Of a stretch of DNA of 21,199 bases, positions 7,059-14,472 are shown piece by piece. The notes beneath the pieces were generated by a model. It searched no databases. It was not told where the DNA came from and saw only the letters and a list, made by a program, of their open reading frames with translations. The DNA comes from Candidatus Thorarchaeota archaeon. Lineage in GTDB: Archaea > Asgardarchaeota > Thorarchaeia > Thorarchaeales > Thorarchaeaceae. How positions within the stretch are numbered: position 1 is the stretch's first letter; each line of letters opens with the position of its first letter. The stretch spans positions 1-21,199 of the forward strand of contig JAEOSL010000060.1 of NCBI GenBank assembly GCA_016840385.1, in the 5' to 3' direction. The position numbers and the translations under genes are program-made.

Positions 7059-7916
7059 ATGAAATTCATCAGGACTGGAAAGCATAGACAAGATGCCCTT
7101 GAGCGTTCAATTGAGATTAATTCCCTTGAAGCAACACAAAGACGAATGAAGCGATTGAATTACTTACTTGGATTCGTCAAAGAAAGAAATCCGCAAGTTT
7201 TTCCTGAATACGTAAACAATCTCCTCGCTAAATATCAGAGTCTCTCGAAGGAACTAGTACAACCGAACCCATTTGATCTAGACGAGCTTGTATCAGAGAA
7301 TCCAAATTTGAAAGAGCATCTTGAACTCGCAAGAGTTGTTCTGAACTACTATCTACAGATACTTCAATTACCAGATGCTGTCAACTTGGAAAAGGACAAA
7401 GTTGTGAACAAGAACCACTTGCAGTCATTCCTACACCTTGCTTATTACAATCTTCTAGTTTTGACTGAAACTCTTGACCGAGCAGATGCAATTACTTTGT
7501 ACAAGAAATTCGTTACACATTTCATAATCGATAGAAGGGACCCGGATAGGGATACATACAACAATCTCGAAGCCCTCTTTGCGAAGTCTATAGAGCCCAA
7601 AGAAGAGCCACCTGAATGGGTAGTTGTTCGTGGAATGATTGGGGATGGGAAATACGCCTATCGGAACGATAACTGCCTGTGGATTGATGCCATAGAAGAC
7701 CTACCTGATTCTGAGCTAAAATACTATGTTTGTTGCTACGGGGATTATGAAGGGGCCAAGAACCTGCATGAGAGTGTAGTCCTAACAATGGAACACACAA
7801 TTGCTCAAGGAGATTCATACTGTTCTCGCGTACTTCACGACACTCGGGTTGACTGGGACTTGACGCATCCTCCGAAGGATTTCTGGGACCGAATGGAACC
7901 TGGGAGTGTGGATTAG
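7059..7916 (+). CDS. Uncharacterised protein, first tandem paralog (285 aa)
   Basis: A soluble, mostly helical protein starting MKFIRTGKHRQDALERSIEI. The N-terminal two thirds has NYLLGFVKERNPQVFPEYVNNLL and DLDELVSENPNLKEHLELAR. The C-terminal part has VVRGMIGDGKYAYRNDNCLWIDA followed by YYVCCYGDYEGAKNLHESV and ends THPPKDFWDRME. The C-terminal pattern (Cys pair, later Asp, then a GDSYC near the end) recalls the L-2-amino-thiazoline-4-carboxylate hydrolase-like fold, but I cannot confirm it. By eye about two thirds of residues match the next gene, whose ATG lies one base after this TAG, so the pair is a tandem duplication and probably co-transcribed. Confidence 0.75.
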   Translation: MKFIRTGKHRQDALERSIEINSLEATQRRMKRLNYLLGFVKERNPQVFPEYVNNLLAKYQSLSKELVQPNPFDLDELVSENPNLKEHLELARVVLNYYLQILQLPDAVNLEKDKVVNKNHLQSFLHLAYYNLLVLTETLDRADAITLYKKFVTHFIIDRRDPDRDTYNNLEALFAKSIEPKEEPPEWVVVRGMIGDGKYAYRNDNCLWIDAIEDLPDSELKYYVCCYGDYEGAKNLHESVVLTMEHTIAQGDSYCSRVLHDTRVDWDLTHPPKDFWDRMEPGSVD

Positions 7917-7917
7917 A

Positions 7918-8775
7918 ATGAAATTCGTTAAGACAGGAAAGTATAGTGAAGATGTCCTTGAGCGTTTAGTTGAGATTGATCCCTTAAAGGAAGCATTGAA
8001 TCGATTTGAGAAAATGAACTACTTACTTGGATTTGTCAAGGAAAGAAATCCAGAAATTTATCCCGAATACATAAATAATCTCCTGGCAAAATATCAGAAT
8101 CTATTGGAGGATGAGCGGAAGAAAGCAAATCCAATTGACCTAGACGAACTCGTATCTGAGAATCCGAATTTGAAGGAGCATCTTGAACTTGCAAGAGCTG
8201 TTTTGAACTACTTCCTGCAGATACTTCAATTACCAGCTGAAGCAAAACTAGAGAAAATCAAAGTTGTGAACAGAGATTACTTTCAATCATACTCACATAT
8301 TAGCTATCCCAATTTACTAGTTTTGACTGACACTCTTGGAAGAGCAGAAGCTATCGCATTATACAAGAAATTCATTACACAACATACACTTGAAAACAGG
8401 GACCCAGATAGAAAAACAGCTGACAATGTGGAAATCATCTTTACTAAGGCGATAGAACCCAAAGAAGTACAATCTGATTGGGAAATTGTTCATGGGATGT
8501 TTGGGGATGGAAAATATGCTTTTCGGAACAATAACTGCGTCTTTCTTACTGCCATCGGAGATGACCTGTCCGATCTAGAGCTAAAATACTATGTTTGTTG
8601 TTACGGAGATTATGAAAAATTCAAGAATTATCATGACAGTATTCTCCTAACAATGGAACACACAATTGCCCAAGGTGATCCATATTGTTCCCGTGTACTT
8701 CATGACACTCGGGTTGACTGGGACTTGACGCATCCTCCGAAAAGTTTCTGGGATAGTATGGAACCTGAAGAATAG
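7918..8775 (+). CDS. Uncharacterised protein, second tandem paralog (285 aa)
   Basis: ATG 7918 aligns exactly with the start of the first copy (MKFVKTGKYSEDVLERLVEI); an upstream in-frame GTG at 7906 would overlap the first gene and is rejected. The same blocks recur: NYLLGFVKERNPEIYPEYINN, the C-terminal YYVCCYGDYEKFKNYHDSI, and THPPKSFWDSMEPEE. A 38-nt stretch near the end (8704-8741) is identical to 7839-7876 including silent positions, which is more similar than the rest and suggests recent conversion or selection on that segment. Function is unknown as for its twin; the conserved Cys, Asp and Gly residues imply both copies are under selection. Confidence 0.75.
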   Translation: MKFVKTGKYSEDVLERLVEIDPLKEALNRFEKMNYLLGFVKERNPEIYPEYINNLLAKYQNLLEDERKKANPIDLDELVSENPNLKEHLELARAVLNYFLQILQLPAEAKLEKIKVVNRDYFQSYSHISYPNLLVLTDTLGRAEAIALYKKFITQHTLENRDPDRKTADNVEIIFTKAIEPKEVQSDWEIVHGMFGDGKYAFRNNNCVFLTAIGDDLSDLELKYYVCCYGDYEKFKNYHDSILLTMEHTIAQGDPYCSRVLHDTRVDWDLTHPPKSFWDSMEPEE

Positions 8776-8788
8776 GCTGCGAGAAGAA

Positions 8789-8814
8789 GTGGCGCCCCCG
8801 CCGGGACTTGAACC
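8789..8814. repeat. Detached copy of the tRNA-Asp 3' end (att-like direct repeat)
   Basis: These 26 bases are identical to 9361-9386, which is the acceptor 3' strand, CCA and most of the T-arm of the minus-strand tRNA-Asp. Similarity stops abruptly at 8815. No tRNA body accompanies this copy. A duplicated tRNA 3' end is the classic footprint of site-specific integration, and the position (downstream of the tRNA 3' end) is on the side where an integrated segment would lie. No integrase gene is present between the copies. Confidence 0.75.
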
Positions 8815-8823
8815 AAGAAACAC

Positions 8824-8868
8824 CCTCCGAAGGATTTCTGGGATAGTATGAAACCTGAGAATGAGTGA
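8824..8868 (+). pseudogene. C-terminal remnant of a third paralog
   Basis: In frame these bases read PPKDFWDSMKPENE followed by TGA, matching the last residues of the two preceding genes (PPKDFWDRMEPG... and PPKSFWDSMEPEE). The DNA mixes features of both copies. Nothing of the rest of the gene remains; it directly follows the detached tRNA 3' end, so a rearrangement cut the gene here. Confidence 0.7.
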
Positions 8869-8927
8869 GTTTATAATAATTATCAAGCTAAAACACTCTA
8901 TCCTGATTTGATTTAGAAGGGCTGTTC

Positions 8928-9350
8928 ATGAAATCATTAGAAGATTTTAACATTAGAATCAAAATTCCCGTTGCTTGGGGAGATATGGACTCCCTCAAAC
9001 ATGTAAACAATACACACTTTTTCAAATACTTTGAAACCGCTCGTATCAAATATTTTGAGGAAATTGGGTTCATTGAAACCATGGAGAAGGATTCTATAGG
9101 TCCAATTTTAGCCAGTGCTTCTGCTAAATTCATTAAACCCTTGTTCTATCCTGATACAGTAACTGTAGGCACTCGTGTAACTTCTATTGGATCAGATAAT
9201 TTCATGATGGGACACATCATAGTTAGTAAATCCCAGGGAATCGCCGCCTTCGGCGAAGATAGATTGGTGGTATATGATTACAAATCCTCGAAGAAAACAA
9301 ACCTTCCCGAATCTGTCAGAAACAAGATTAGAGAAATAGATTCTATTTAG
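8928..9350 (+). CDS. Acyl-CoA thioesterase, 4HBT hot-dog family
   Basis: The 140-aa length is standard for YbgC/FcbC-type single hot-dog thioesterases. The signature WGDMDSLKHVNNTHFFKYFE starts at residue 17, with the catalytic-type Asp at D21 and the following His-Val-Asn-Asn of the family. ILASASAKFIKPLFYPDTV and EDRLVVYDYKS strands follow as expected. The enzyme would hydrolyse an acyl-CoA in the cytoplasm; chain length is not predictable. TTTATAAT at 8870-8877 may be its TATA element and GAAGGG precedes the ATG. It lies between the two copies of the tRNA-Asp 3' end and converges on the tRNA, ending 11 nt from it. Confidence 0.88.
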   Translation: MKSLEDFNIRIKIPVAWGDMDSLKHVNNTHFFKYFETARIKYFEEIGFIETMEKDSIGPILASASAKFIKPLFYPDTVTVGTRVTSIGSDNFMMGHIIVSKSQGIAAFGEDRLVVYDYKSSKKTNLPESVRNKIREIDSI

Positions 9351-9352
9351 CT

Positions 9353-9361
9353 TAGAAAAAG
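9353..9361 (-). terminator. T-run after tRNA-Asp
   Basis: Directly after the encoded CCA the minus strand reads CACTTTTTCTA; a five-T run is a typical archaeal termination signal for a tRNA transcript. Confidence 0.5.
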
Positions 9362-9399
9362 TGGCGCCCCCGCCGGGACTTGAACCCGGGTCTCAAGAG

Positions 9400-9431
9400 A
9401 TCTGTTCGGACATCAAGACGATGCCAAAGAT
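9400..9431 (-). other. Canonical 37/38 intron of tRNA-Asp (32 nt)
   Basis: A full bulge-helix-bulge is visible: anticodon-stem helix CAAGA/TCTTG, central 4-bp helix CTGT/ACAG, bulges CA^A and AT^C with cuts after the second base, and an inner GGCATC/GATGTC helix. This is the form recognised by archaeal tRNA-splicing endonuclease. Confidence 0.9.
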
Positions 9432-9446
9432 TGACAGTCTTGAATG

Positions 9447-9476
9447 CTATTTCGTATTCTGCAGTAAGTCTGCAAA
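9447..9476 (-). other. Non-canonical D-arm intron of tRNA-Asp (~30 nt)
   Basis: Removing about 30 nt restores a regular D-arm. The insert carries TTTTGCAG/CTGCAGAA, an 8-bp hairpin that overlaps its 5' edge. The exact cuts are ambiguous by a base or two (between 21/22 and 22/23) because I could not find a perfect 4-bp central helix with both bulges; a relaxed motif is likely. Confidence 0.7.
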
Positions 9477-9672
9477 ATTGACCGGACTACACTACAGGGG
9501 CACTTGCATCAACGCTTACACATTGATTGGAGTGTCCCAAATTCGATTTTCTATTAAACTTGTCGTCTTATACGCGGTTAAGTTTCGGGTATCTCTCCTC
9601 CTCGTCATTGTCACATCAAATGTACAACGATTAGTAACAACACTACTATCAATTTAATTCATATACTCTATC

Positions 9673-9927
9673 ATGGGTCGTACAGTACCAACTCATAGAA
9701 TGGCAGTGGATATGACTGAAGCCAAGTTCAAGGAATTTCGTCGTGCTCTCAGGCCTATTGACAGGGAACGCCTTGACAAGATCTTCGATTATGCTCGACA
9801 GCATGGGGATGCAGGTACGATGACCAATGTGCCCAACAAGGTAGATGTGGTTCTTATCTCCGCGATGCTTGAGCTAGTCGGAAGGATTGAGGACCTTGAG
9901 GCTGTCACTGATAAGAACTGGGACTAA
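9673..9927 (+). CDS. Small archaeal MGRT-type protein of unknown function (84 aa)
   Basis: The N-terminus MGRTVPTHRMAVDM and the following FKEFRRALRPIDRERLDKIFDYARQHGDAG match a family of small archaeal proteins known from haloarchaea and methanogens that begin MGRTxPT and share the RRALR-x-x-[DE]R...F..A...A pattern; from memory the haloarchaeal members are labelled DUF8156. The protein is all-helical, acidic at the end and without membrane segments. No function is known. No strong SD is visible before ATG 9673. It stands alone between tRNA-Asp and the membrane-protein gene. Confidence 0.75.
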   Translation: MGRTVPTHRMAVDMTEAKFKEFRRALRPIDRERLDKIFDYARQHGDAGTMTNVPNKVDVVLISAMLELVGRIEDLEAVTDKNWD

Positions 9928-10114
9928 TCTTCTTTCCAGATTGACTTGAAACTATTTCACTATACACAGAGTGAGTTGCGCGTGTTTGTATTTGGTGGAG
10001 AGTTTTGGCTGACTTTTCAAGTAACAAATGAGCATTTTGAATAATCTTTTATGATTCATGACCTATTGAGTATTGTATCCACTGTATTTTGGATAATGCG
10101 GGAGAGGAAAAGCC

Positions 10115-10810
10115 TTGATTCAGAAGAGAAAGTTAGTAATCGTTGGGATCGTCCTACTTGTGGTAGGATGTTCTATGATTGCCGTCACGCTAATAGGTCT
10201 AAGTGGCGAACAGTGGGCTCCTGTTAACAACAATCTTAACTGGGCGGATATAAGCAATAGCACACTGATTTATGACTTCATAATTCTAGGAGAGGATGGT
10301 TCCGGTGAAATCATAGATAATTGGTGGCCTCTGAATAACTCGCAATTTCGAATTACAATCCAGACATTGCCATCTCTCCCTAAATGGATTGAAGCTCGAA
10401 CGTTTATCGAAGATATTGCTAATATTGGGAAGGTTCAGGTAAGTCAAGTCAATGGTTCAGATGTTACATACAGCATTGGAACCAGAGTTAGAGAGGTTGT
10501 GTCATTTCTAATATTTCCTACTGGAGACTGGGAATACTTTGAATCACAATTTGGTGAGAAGGTCGAGATTACCTATCAAGATGGACAATTTCCAAAATAT
10601 TATGAATACATAGGCAGTTCCACCAGCGACTCAGTATACGACTTCACAAGAAAGTGGAATCAGCAAGGATCAGGACATGGTGCATATTATTCCACGACCT
10701 ATGGCAATATTGACAAAAATACAGGTATTCCCACATACATATCACACTACTATCTCTTCAGTCATGTAGCTGGGTTTGATTATACACTGATTCTCTCACT
10801 GGCTGATTAA
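10115..10810 (+). CDS. Membrane-anchored extracellular protein, unknown (231 aa)
   Basis: After a basic start (MIQKRK) residues 7-28 form one hydrophobic segment (LVIVGIVLLVVGCSMIAVTL), an uncleaved anchor or signal peptide, so the rest faces outward. The exported part is rich in Asn, Ser, Trp and Tyr with several N-x-S/T sites, consistent with a glycosylated beta-rich surface domain. No known fold motif is seen. The start is TTG 10115, chosen because GGAGAGG lies nine bases ahead and the first ATG would fall inside the hydrophobic segment. It is monocistronic as far as can be seen. Confidence 0.7.
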   Translation: MIQKRKLVIVGIVLLVVGCSMIAVTLIGLSGEQWAPVNNNLNWADISNSTLIYDFIILGEDGSGEIIDNWWPLNNSQFRITIQTLPSLPKWIEARTFIEDIANIGKVQVSQVNGSDVTYSIGTRVREVVSFLIFPTGDWEYFESQFGEKVEITYQDGQFPKYYEYIGSSTSDSVYDFTRKWNQQGSGHGAYYSTTYGNIDKNTGIPTYISHYYLFSHVAGFDYTLILSLAD

Positions 10811-10831
10811 CATTCTCGCGAGTTTATGACA

Positions 10832-10856
10832 TAGTGAGGAACATTCTCTCTCACTA
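10832..10856. repeat. Perfect 7-bp inverted repeat after the surface-protein gene
   Basis: TAGTGAG (10832-10838) and CTCACTA (10850-10856) flank an 11-nt loop, 22 nt after the stop codon at 10808-10810. No U-run follows, so it may be an mRNA 3' stabiliser or a regulator site rather than a terminator. Confidence 0.35.
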
Positions 10857-10975
10857 AGGGAGTCCAATGGTATGACCAAATCTAAATTATATTGGTTTTT
10901 GATAGAAATGCATCAAATTCTTGAAGTCATAGAACATATATCTACAAGAGATATCATTTGTATTTAGGTGTTTGA

Positions 10976-11308
10976 ATGGAGAAAGGTGAGATTCTTTCAG
11001 AATTAGAAAGTCTGGGTAGTAAATTTGAAGATCCAAAGATTCAGAGAAGATTCAAAGAGTATAACAAAACAATCCTATTCTCATTTCCAGATATTGGAGC
11101 ATTTTTCTACATGAGAATTGGTGACGCTTCGCTGGATGAAATTGGTGAGGGTGAGGTAGATGCAGAATTATCAGTTACCATGGACAGTACTATGCTGAAA
11201 GCAATTCTCTCAAGAGAAGAGAGTCCAATGGCTGCTTACTCCGCAGGGAAACTCAAAACGAAGGGAGAAGTACCTGACCTCCTTAAACTGCAAAAACTAC
11301 TACTCTAA
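10976..11308 (+). CDS. SCP2-like sterol/lipid-carrier-fold protein (110 aa)
   Basis: The small single-domain protein reads KFEDPKIQRRFKEYNKTILFSF, then an acidic strand region (GEVDAELSVTMDSTMLKAILS) and ends YSAGKLKTKGEVPDLLKLQKLLL. The 'D-x-x-x...L..G......A...GKLK.KG....LLKL' ending is the hallmark of SCP2-like domains, whose fold encloses a hydrophobic ligand. AGGTG five bases ahead of ATG is its ribosome site. It is 27 nt upstream of the dehydrogenase gene and probably first in the sugar operon. A paralog closes the locus on the other strand (16254-16631). The ligand is unknown. Confidence 0.78.
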   Translation: MEKGEILSELESLGSKFEDPKIQRRFKEYNKTILFSFPDIGAFFYMRIGDASLDEIGEGEVDAELSVTMDSTMLKAILSREESPMAAYSAGKLKTKGEVPDLLKLQKLLL

Positions 11309-11335
11309 ATCAATATTCTGTCCGAGGTGCATCAG

Positions 11336-12344
11336 ATGAAGACAATCATTACAGCTCCATTCACAGATTCAGAAATAGATGAGCTCCGTGAAGCAGGTCT
11401 CGACATAGATCACAGAAGCTGGTTGAATACTGGTAAACTCTACTTAGGTGATTCTTTCCTAGAGATTATCAAGGAGGGCGGTTTCGAAGTAGCTATAGTT
11501 GAGGGGGATGAAATCAAAGAAGAAGTTATTGAAAATAGTGAATTGAAACTCAGGTTGTGTTCGGGGGAGTCCAAATAACATATCACTTCCTGCTGCCACA
11601 GCGAAAGGAATCCCTGTCATTGCTGCCGTTGGAAGAAATATTGTTGCTGTTGCTGAACTCACAATTTCTTTGATGCTTTCACAAATCAGACGAATTGTTG
11701 CCGCTGACCGATTACTACGTGATGATTTCATGGTAGATGACTTTGGCGACTTTGCGAAGTTGTACACTCACAGTATGGGTCAAGAGTTGAATGGAAAAAC
11801 CGTAGGTGTTATTGGTTTAGGAAAGATTGGGTTTGAAGTTGCCAAGCGTTTACTGGCATTTGGAGTTGATATTCTTGTGAATGATCCATATGCCCCCATC
11901 GATCGAATAAAGGAAATCAATGGAGAATCAGTTACGTTTGAGAAACTATTGAGAAAGTCAGACATTGTAACCGTTCATTGCGCTCCTACTGACGAAACAA
12001 AAGGACTGCTCGGCAAAGAACAATTTAGTATGATGAAGAAGAGTGCAATTTTCATCAATACAGCAAGAGCCTCAATAACAGATGAGTACGCTTTGCTTGA
12101 TGCACTGAAATCTGGCACAATAGCGGGAGCTGCACTTGACGTATTTTCAATGGAGCCAGTTGACTGTGACAACATCTTCCTTGAATTGGATAATGTGACC
12201 GTTTCTCCGCATATTGGAGGAAACACACACGAAACAATTCAACGACAATCAGAGATACTCACAAGAAACATCAAGACATTTCTTGAGGGTGGTATTCCAG
12301 ATAATGTTCTGAATCCTGAAGTAATTAAAATGAGGAGGGTATGA
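11336..12344 (+). pseudogene. D-2-hydroxyacid dehydrogenase interrupted by a frameshift
   Basis: Two frames together make one ~335-aa NAD-dependent D-2-hydroxyacid dehydrogenase. The first part, from ATG 11336 (GAGGTG seven bases ahead; an in-frame GTG at 11327 is part of that site), runs to TAA 11576-11578. The second frame, open from about 11547, continues GCVRGSPNNISLPAATAKG, then VGVIGLGKIG (Rossmann loop), Arg of INTARAS, Glu of DVFSMEP and His of SPHIGG, so the catalytic Arg-Glu-His set is intact. The switch from frame 2 to frame 0 falls near 11546-11556, before the conserved VCRGGP-type segment. It may be a sequencing error, a real lesion or +1 frameshifting. It ends one base before the kinase start. 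Confidence 0.82.
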
Positions 12345-12345
12345 A

Positions 12346-13833
12346 GTGGTCGTAGCAGCAATTGATGCAGGAACTACTGGCGTAAGATGTATGGTTGTTG
12401 GAAAGAAAGGGGAGGTTCTTGGCTTTGGTCGTCGTTCGTGGGATTATTCAACACCAGAATTCTTCGAGATTGCAAAGGAGTTTGACCCAGATATTTTCTG
12501 GAAATTAATTTGTACAGTGACACTAGAAGCTTTGAAACAGGCTAAGACATCTACGATAGAAGCTGTATCAACTACCAGTCAGCGTCATGGAATTGTTATT
12601 CTTGATGCAGACGGCAAAGAGCTTCACGGTGCTCCAAATATTGATGCTCGCGGGGCAATGACACAGTATGTGATTGAGGAGTCGGTAGGTGAGAAATACC
12701 ATGACATCACTGGATGTTGGCCTCCGTTGATGTTTGCTCCTGCTAGATTAGCATGGTTTGAAGAAGAGGAACCAGAGATCTTCGAGTCCATTGCTCACAT
12801 TCTTCCGATCAGCGATTGGATAACATTCAAGTTGAGTGGTCAATATGTGACTGAGCCATCATCAGCAAGTAGTACAGGCTTCTTTGACATAACCAAACAA
12901 TATTGGAGTGGCGAAGTTACTACTGCTATTGGAGTGGAAAAACAAATCCTTCCCAAAATTCGAGTTGCTGGAGAGATTATTGGAGAAGTTACGATCAAAG
13001 CAACTAAAGAGTGTGGAATTCCTAAAGGTACGCCTGTAGTACAGGGAGGCACTGATACACATTGCGCACTTCTTGCAGCTCAAACTGAAGTAAACGAAGT
13101 CACAGTTATTGCAGGAAGTACAACTCCTGTGATGATGGTGGTCGATGAGATGCAATGTGCACCTGAACAGAAATTCTGGACTAGCTGTCATATATTGCCT
13201 AAATTGTGGACATTGGAAAGTAATGCCACGTTGACTGGTGCTTACCTAGAGTGGGTCGTCAATCTTCTTTGTGAACGTGCAGAGAATCCTGAAGAATGCA
13301 AACAGAAAACGTTAGAGCATATCTCAGATATTGTGAAAGATATTCCTCTTGGAAGCAACGAAACCCTTGCTGCAATAGGTCCAAGAATAATGGATTGCAG
13401 GAAAATAACAGATGTTCCTTTGGCTCGTTTATACTTCCCTCAACCTGCCTTACCTCAGGTCATACCCCTGAACTCAGCAAGTTTAATTCACTCAGTTCTT
13501 GAGAACATAGCCTATTCAGTCAGAGGAAATATTGAACAATTGAAAGAATTAGCTGAGCCTACCAAAATAAAGGCAATTGGGGGAGTAACAAGAGCGAAAG
13601 CCTGGGTTCAAATTTTAGCTAATGTTCTCAATCAGCCAATTCAAACACCGATTCAACCAGAAGGGAGTCTTCTCGGAGCAGCAATTTGTGCTGCAGTTGG
13701 TGCTGATTGGTACAATGGATTTACTGAAGCATCTGAGGAAATGGTGAGTTGGCAACCTGAAACTAAACCGGATGACAGAGCGAATGATTACAATTCATAT
13801 TACAAGCGATGGAAGGAGATATGGGGTGAGTAA
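12346..13833 (+). CDS. FGGY-family carbohydrate kinase (LsrK/xylulokinase-like)
   Basis: The 495-aa length is normal for FGGY kinases. The N-domain ATP/sugar motif IDAGTTGVR is at residues 6-14, NIDARG at 98-103, ISDWITFKLSG at 155-165, the catalytic-Asp motif GGTDTHC at 234-240 (Asp237) and the C-domain GGVTRAKAWVQILANVL plus EGSLLGAAICAAVG near the end. The SQRHGIVILD and NIDAR blocks resemble the autoinducer-2 kinase branch as much as xylulokinase; no AI-2 transporter genes are near, so quorum sensing should not be inferred. It phosphorylates a ketose or similar polyol. GTG 12346 is the start, with GAGGAGG ahead. Spacing to the aldolase is 2 nt. Confidence 0.9.
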   Translation: MVVAAIDAGTTGVRCMVVGKKGEVLGFGRRSWDYSTPEFFEIAKEFDPDIFWKLICTVTLEALKQAKTSTIEAVSTTSQRHGIVILDADGKELHGAPNIDARGAMTQYVIEESVGEKYHDITGCWPPLMFAPARLAWFEEEEPEIFESIAHILPISDWITFKLSGQYVTEPSSASSTGFFDITKQYWSGEVTTAIGVEKQILPKIRVAGEIIGEVTIKATKECGIPKGTPVVQGGTDTHCALLAAQTEVNEVTVIAGSTTPVMMVVDEMQCAPEQKFWTSCHILPKLWTLESNATLTGAYLEWVVNLLCERAENPEECKQKTLEHISDIVKDIPLGSNETLAAIGPRIMDCRKITDVPLARLYFPQPALPQVIPLNSASLIHSVLENIAYSVRGNIEQLKELAEPTKIKAIGGVTRAKAWVQILANVLNQPIQTPIQPEGSLLGAAICAAVGADWYNGFTEASEEMVSWQPETKPDDRANDYNSYYKRWKEIWGE

Positions 13834-13835
13834 TT

Positions 13836-14471
13836 ATGTATGATAATGAGAAGAAAGAATTGCTTGACATCTGTTTGGAGATGATAGAACGAAGTATGGT
13901 AATAGGCTCTTCCGGAAATGGAAGCGTTAGAGTTGATGATCATGTTGTTATTACTCCAAGTTCTGTGAAATACAAAGAGATGAAACCTGAGGACATGGTG
14001 GTCATCGATCTAGAAGGGGATGTTGTTGAAGGTGATAGGAATCCAAGTACGGAATCACCAATGCATCTTGAGGCATATCGAACTCGGGAGGACGCAGGAG
14101 CTGTTATTCACCCTCACAGTATCTTTACGACTGCATTATCTATTCTACATAAACCACTTCCGATGGTTATTGATGAGGTAGTGCCAAAGCTTGGGGGAGA
14201 AATTAGAGTAGCATCCTATTCTATGCCTGGATCAAAGGACTTAGCGAAAAATGCTATTGAAGCAATGGTGGATAGAAGCGTAGTTTTGCTATCGAATCAT
14301 GGAGCTCTCTGCATTGGTAACAATCTGAGGAAAGCTCTTGATAATGCAATCCTACTAGAGCGCTCTTGCCGAATTTACTTGATTGCACTTCAAGCAGGAC
14401 AACCAATTGAGCTTCCTGCAGATGTTATTGAGGAGGAAGCAGATCTTTGGGAAATGATGAGGGATTTCTAG
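13836..14471 (+). CDS. Class II aldolase, L-fuculose-phosphate-aldolase type
   Basis: The 211-aa protein has the full active site of the FucA/AraD family. The phosphate loop SSGNGSVR is at residues 25-32, the catalytic Glu73 in STESPMHLEAY, zinc ligands His92 and His94 in IHPHS, and His155 in SNHGA. These four residues fall at the same numbers as in E. coli FucA. The family cleaves ketose-1-phosphates to dihydroxyacetone phosphate and an aldehyde, or epimerises pentulose-5-phosphates; Glu73 favours aldolase over epimerase (AraD has Asp). It is packed 2 nt after the kinase and 1 nt before AOR, so it should split the kinase product and hand an aldehyde to AOR. The exact sugar is not known. Confidence 0.88.
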   Translation: MYDNEKKELLDICLEMIERSMVIGSSGNGSVRVDDHVVITPSSVKYKEMKPEDMVVIDLEGDVVEGDRNPSTESPMHLEAYRTREDAGAVIHPHSIFTTALSILHKPLPMVIDEVVPKLGGEIRVASYSMPGSKDLAKNAIEAMVDRSVVLLSNHGALCIGNNLRKALDNAILLERSCRIYLIALQAGQPIELPADVIEEEADLWEMMRDF

Positions 14472-14472
14472 A

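Larger units (their letters stand above)
9362..9501 (-). tRNA. tRNA-Asp (GUC) with two introns
   Basis: The acceptor strands GCCCCTG (9495-9501) and CGGGGGC (9366-9372) pair, followed by G73 and encoded CCA (9362-9364). The T-arm is CCGGG-TTCAAGT-CCCGG. The anticodon stem CAAGA (9438-9442) pairs with TCTTG (9394-9398). Joining exons 9477-9501, 9432-9446 and 9362-9399 gives a 78-nt tRNA with anticodon loop CTGTCAC, hence GUC for Asp, variable loop AGAC and the D-arm typical of archaeal Asp/Glu tRNAs (GTGTAGTCCGGTCAATCAT). One intron is at the canonical 37/38 position, the other in the D-arm. The long frame at 9361-9657 on the plus strand is an artefact over this gene. Confidence 0.9.

Noticed and set aside
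8647..8886. 79-aa minus-strand frame spanning the gene end and repeat
   Set aside because: It is antisense to the paralog C-terminus and the tRNA fragment; repeats within it simply mirror the duplicated DNA.
9361..9657. 98-aa plus-strand frame MAPPPGLEPG...
   Set aside because: It lies antisense over tRNA-Asp; the Pro-rich start is a familiar artefact of translating the tRNA T-arm and acceptor.
13296..13502. 68-aa frame inside the kinase
   Set aside because: It is an out-of-frame shadow of the FGGY kinase gene.
12346..13833. Calling the kinase a quorum-sensing LsrK
   Set aside because: Only family-level resemblance is visible and there is no Lsr transporter or LsrR/LsrF/LsrG gene; a sugar kinase is safer.
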